From an uncultured Pseudomonadota bacterium (lineage in GTDB: Bacteria; Pseudomonadota; Alphaproteobacteria; RF32; CAG-239): a DNA stretch of 7,357 nucleotides. The DNA lies in contig CABUWG010000070.1 of NCBI GenBank assembly GCA_902495305.1, positions 1 through 7,357 on the forward strand, written 5' to 3'. Made by a program: the position numbers and the translations under genes. The notes under the pieces are model-generated. The model was not told the DNA's origin. It did not search any database and worked only from the letters and a program-made list of their open reading frames with translations. Positions 6,362 through 7,357 of this stretch are shown one piece after another (within the stretch, counting starts at the first letter, position 1; every line of letters starts with the position of its first letter).

Positions 6362-7018
6362 ATGGTTAGAATCGTAGACCCGGGATATGAAATCTGGACG
6401 CCGCTTGACGGTGATTATATCTTGAAATTTATTGAGAAATGCGCCCGAAACTGTTATAAATCGGAAGGCGCCATTACTGATGACAGCGCCGCAAAAATGG
6501 TCAAAAAACTGATTGAACTCGGGCATACGGCCATGCTTGAGCATTTTAACATCACGGTCAAAATTACCTGCGATCTCGGATGTTACAAGGATATTACCCG
6601 TCACCGCCACGTTTCTTATGCCATTGAGAGCACGCGGTATTGCAATTATTTCAAAGACAAGTTTGGTTCGGAAATCACGGTTGTCAAGCCTTGTCATATT
6701 CAGGAAGGAACAGAAATGTACAAGGCATGGTATGACGGCGTTTGTGCCATTGAAAAGCAATATATGGCGATGTGTGCGCTCGGCGCTAAAGCTGATCAGG
6801 CAAGAATGCTGCTGCCGCATTCCGTTAAGGCTGATGTGGTTATGACGGCAAATTTGCGGGAATGGCGCCATGTTTTGGGTTTGAGAACGGCACCGGCTGC
6901 CCATCCGAGCGTGCAACAGATTATGAAAGCTTTGTTAAATGAATTCAAACAGCATATTCCGGTCGTGTTTGACGACATCGGGAATGATTTAAATACACCG
7001 TTACAAAAAGTATCATAA
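6362..7018 (+). CDS. thyX: Flavin-dependent thymidylate synthase ThyX
   Basis: The 218-residue protein fits the usual ThyX size. The diagnostic motif RHRxxSxxxxS is present as RHRHVSYAIESTRY (80-93). A conserved LEH lies at 59-61. The C-terminal NLREWRHVLGLRTAPAAHP (164-182) matches the dUMP/FAD-binding part, with R175 in the place of the conserved catalytic-site arginine. ThyX converts dUMP to dTMP in the cytoplasm using methylene-tetrahydrofolate, NADPH and FAD; it is unrelated to ThyA and needs no separate DHFR step. I chose the ATG at 6362, which has AGAGG about 8 nt upstream. An in-frame ATG at 6284 would add 26 residues unlike ThyX and overlap the promoter zone. It is a single-gene unit, divergent from the nuclease operon and closed by a terminator. 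Confidence 0.97.
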   Translation: MVRIVDPGYEIWTPLDGDYILKFIEKCARNCYKSEGAITDDSAAKMVKKLIELGHTAMLEHFNITVKITCDLGCYKDITRHRHVSYAIESTRYCNYFKDKFGSEITVVKPCHIQEGTEMYKAWYDGVCAIEKQYMAMCALGAKADQARMLLPHSVKADVVMTANLREWRHVLGLRTAPAAHPSVQQIMKALLNEFKQHIPVVFDDIGNDLNTPLQKVS

Positions 7019-7025
7019 GAAGCAG

Positions 7026-7050
7026 AAGGCGGGAAAATTTCCCGCCTTTA
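7026..7050 (+). terminator. Intrinsic terminator of thyX
   Basis: An 8-bp perfect stem AAGGCGGG/CCCGCCTT (7026-7033 and 7041-7048), with loop AAAATTT, starts 8 nt after the thyX stop. The tail TTTATATT is only moderately T-rich. The stem is symmetrical, but the A-run on its left is too short to make it a good terminator on the other strand. Confidence 0.8.
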
Positions 7051-7210
7051 TATTCACCCTTTTTCTTATTCTTTTCTTCTTCTCTTTTTCATTTTTTTAC
7101 ATTTTCTCCCCTGTTTTCTTTTATCCTTTTTTCTCCCTATCCTTTTTTCTTCCGCCCCCCTATTCTCTGCCATTCGTTCCTTTTTGTCGCTGCTTTTCTT
7201 TCATCCTCTT
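7051..7210 (+). other. Long pyrimidine tract downstream of thyX
   Basis: Of 160 bases only 18 are purines and about 7 are G, so the plus strand is about 89% pyrimidine. It is not a simple repeat: runs of T are broken irregularly by C. No convincing gene lies in it. C-rich, G-poor RNA of this kind resembles Rho utilisation sites, so it may back up the thyX terminator. A purine-rich minus strand naturally lacks stop codons, so short frames there mean little. Confidence 0.6.
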
Positions 7211-7211
7211 T

Positions 7212-7236
7212 TAATCTTCATCAAGATTATTTTTTT
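7212..7236 (+). terminator. Weak hairpin with T-run, possible second terminator
   Basis: TAATCTT/AAGATTA (7212-7218 and 7223-7229) with loop CATC is followed by seven Ts (7230-7236). The layout is right for an intrinsic terminator on the plus strand, but the stem has only one G-C pair, so it would be unstable. Confidence 0.3.
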
Positions 7237-7258
7237 CTATTGTTACTTTTTGACTGCC

Positions 7259-7278
7259 AAAAAGGCCGGGAGGCCGGC
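7259..7278 (-). terminator. GC-rich intrinsic terminator facing left
   Basis: On the minus strand an all-GC 5-bp stem GCCGG/CCGGC (7265-7269 and 7274-7278), loop CCTC, is followed by C and TTTTT (7259-7263). The flanking CTGCC/GGCAG (7254-7258 and 7276-7280) can extend or compete with it. It implies a leftward transcript from beyond 7357, convergent with thyX. Only the extreme 3' end of such a gene could be inside the window (two minus frames stop at 7322 and 7314), and I cannot identify it. Confidence 0.55.
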
Positions 7279-7357
7279 AGCCAAAAATAAAAAGGCAGCC
7301 CTACGCTCATCTGCTAAGGTTTCAGAGCAAAATTAACCTCGCTACGCTCTCCATCTC

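Noticed and set aside
6323..6916. 197-codon minus-strand frame opposite thyX
   Set aside because: It is a shadow of thyX, which has all diagnostic motifs on the plus strand.

Overview
The window is most likely chromosomal DNA of an alphaproteobacterium of moderate GC content. Four things point that way. The HPr kinase is the short type that lacks the N-terminal domain. A YrbE/MlaE-MlaF transporter pair sits next to radA and cvpA. The nuclease C-domain reads like alphaproteobacterial thermonuclease-family proteins. Intergenic palindromes of the GTCAT..CGG-CTTGA-CCG.. kind, common in alphaproteobacterial genomes, lie downstream of cvpA. The genus cannot be named from the sequence. All core genes are housekeeping in type; I see no transposase, CRISPR array, tRNA, rRNA or phage gene.

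Layout. Positions 1-527 carry no supported gene. They hold a hairpin-rich stretch (about 96-280), an intrinsic terminator facing left (118-144) and a pair of palindromic repeats (344-432) with a decayed extra half-copy (445-456). Seven genes on the minus strand fill 528-6199. In order of transcription they are a membrane-anchored staphylococcal-nuclease-like protein, tsaE, hprK, then after a 110-bp gap mlaE, mlaF, radA and cvpA. The first three are tightly packed (5-nt gap, then an ATGA overlap) and the last four likewise (20, 3 and 15 nt gaps). I read this as two transcription units, with promoters near 6256-6283 and 4257-4285. A 162-bp divergent region separates the nuclease gene from thyX on the plus strand (6362-7018), which ends in a clear intrinsic terminator. 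Positions 7051-7210 are 89% pyrimidine on the plus strand. A GC-rich terminator facing left (7259-7278) suggests that a convergent gene lies just right of the window.

Function. The genes do not form one pathway. They cover tRNA t6A modification (TsaE), nitrogen-PTS regulation (HprK), lipid transport for outer-membrane asymmetry (MlaE/MlaF), recombination repair (RadA), a CvpA membrane protein and flavin-dependent dTMP synthesis (ThyX). I do not find a convincing new multi-gene system. The items most worth a second look are the nuclease-like protein, which by eye has lost both catalytic arginines, and the structured intergenic element at 96-280, which could be a small RNA or a MITE-like relic.
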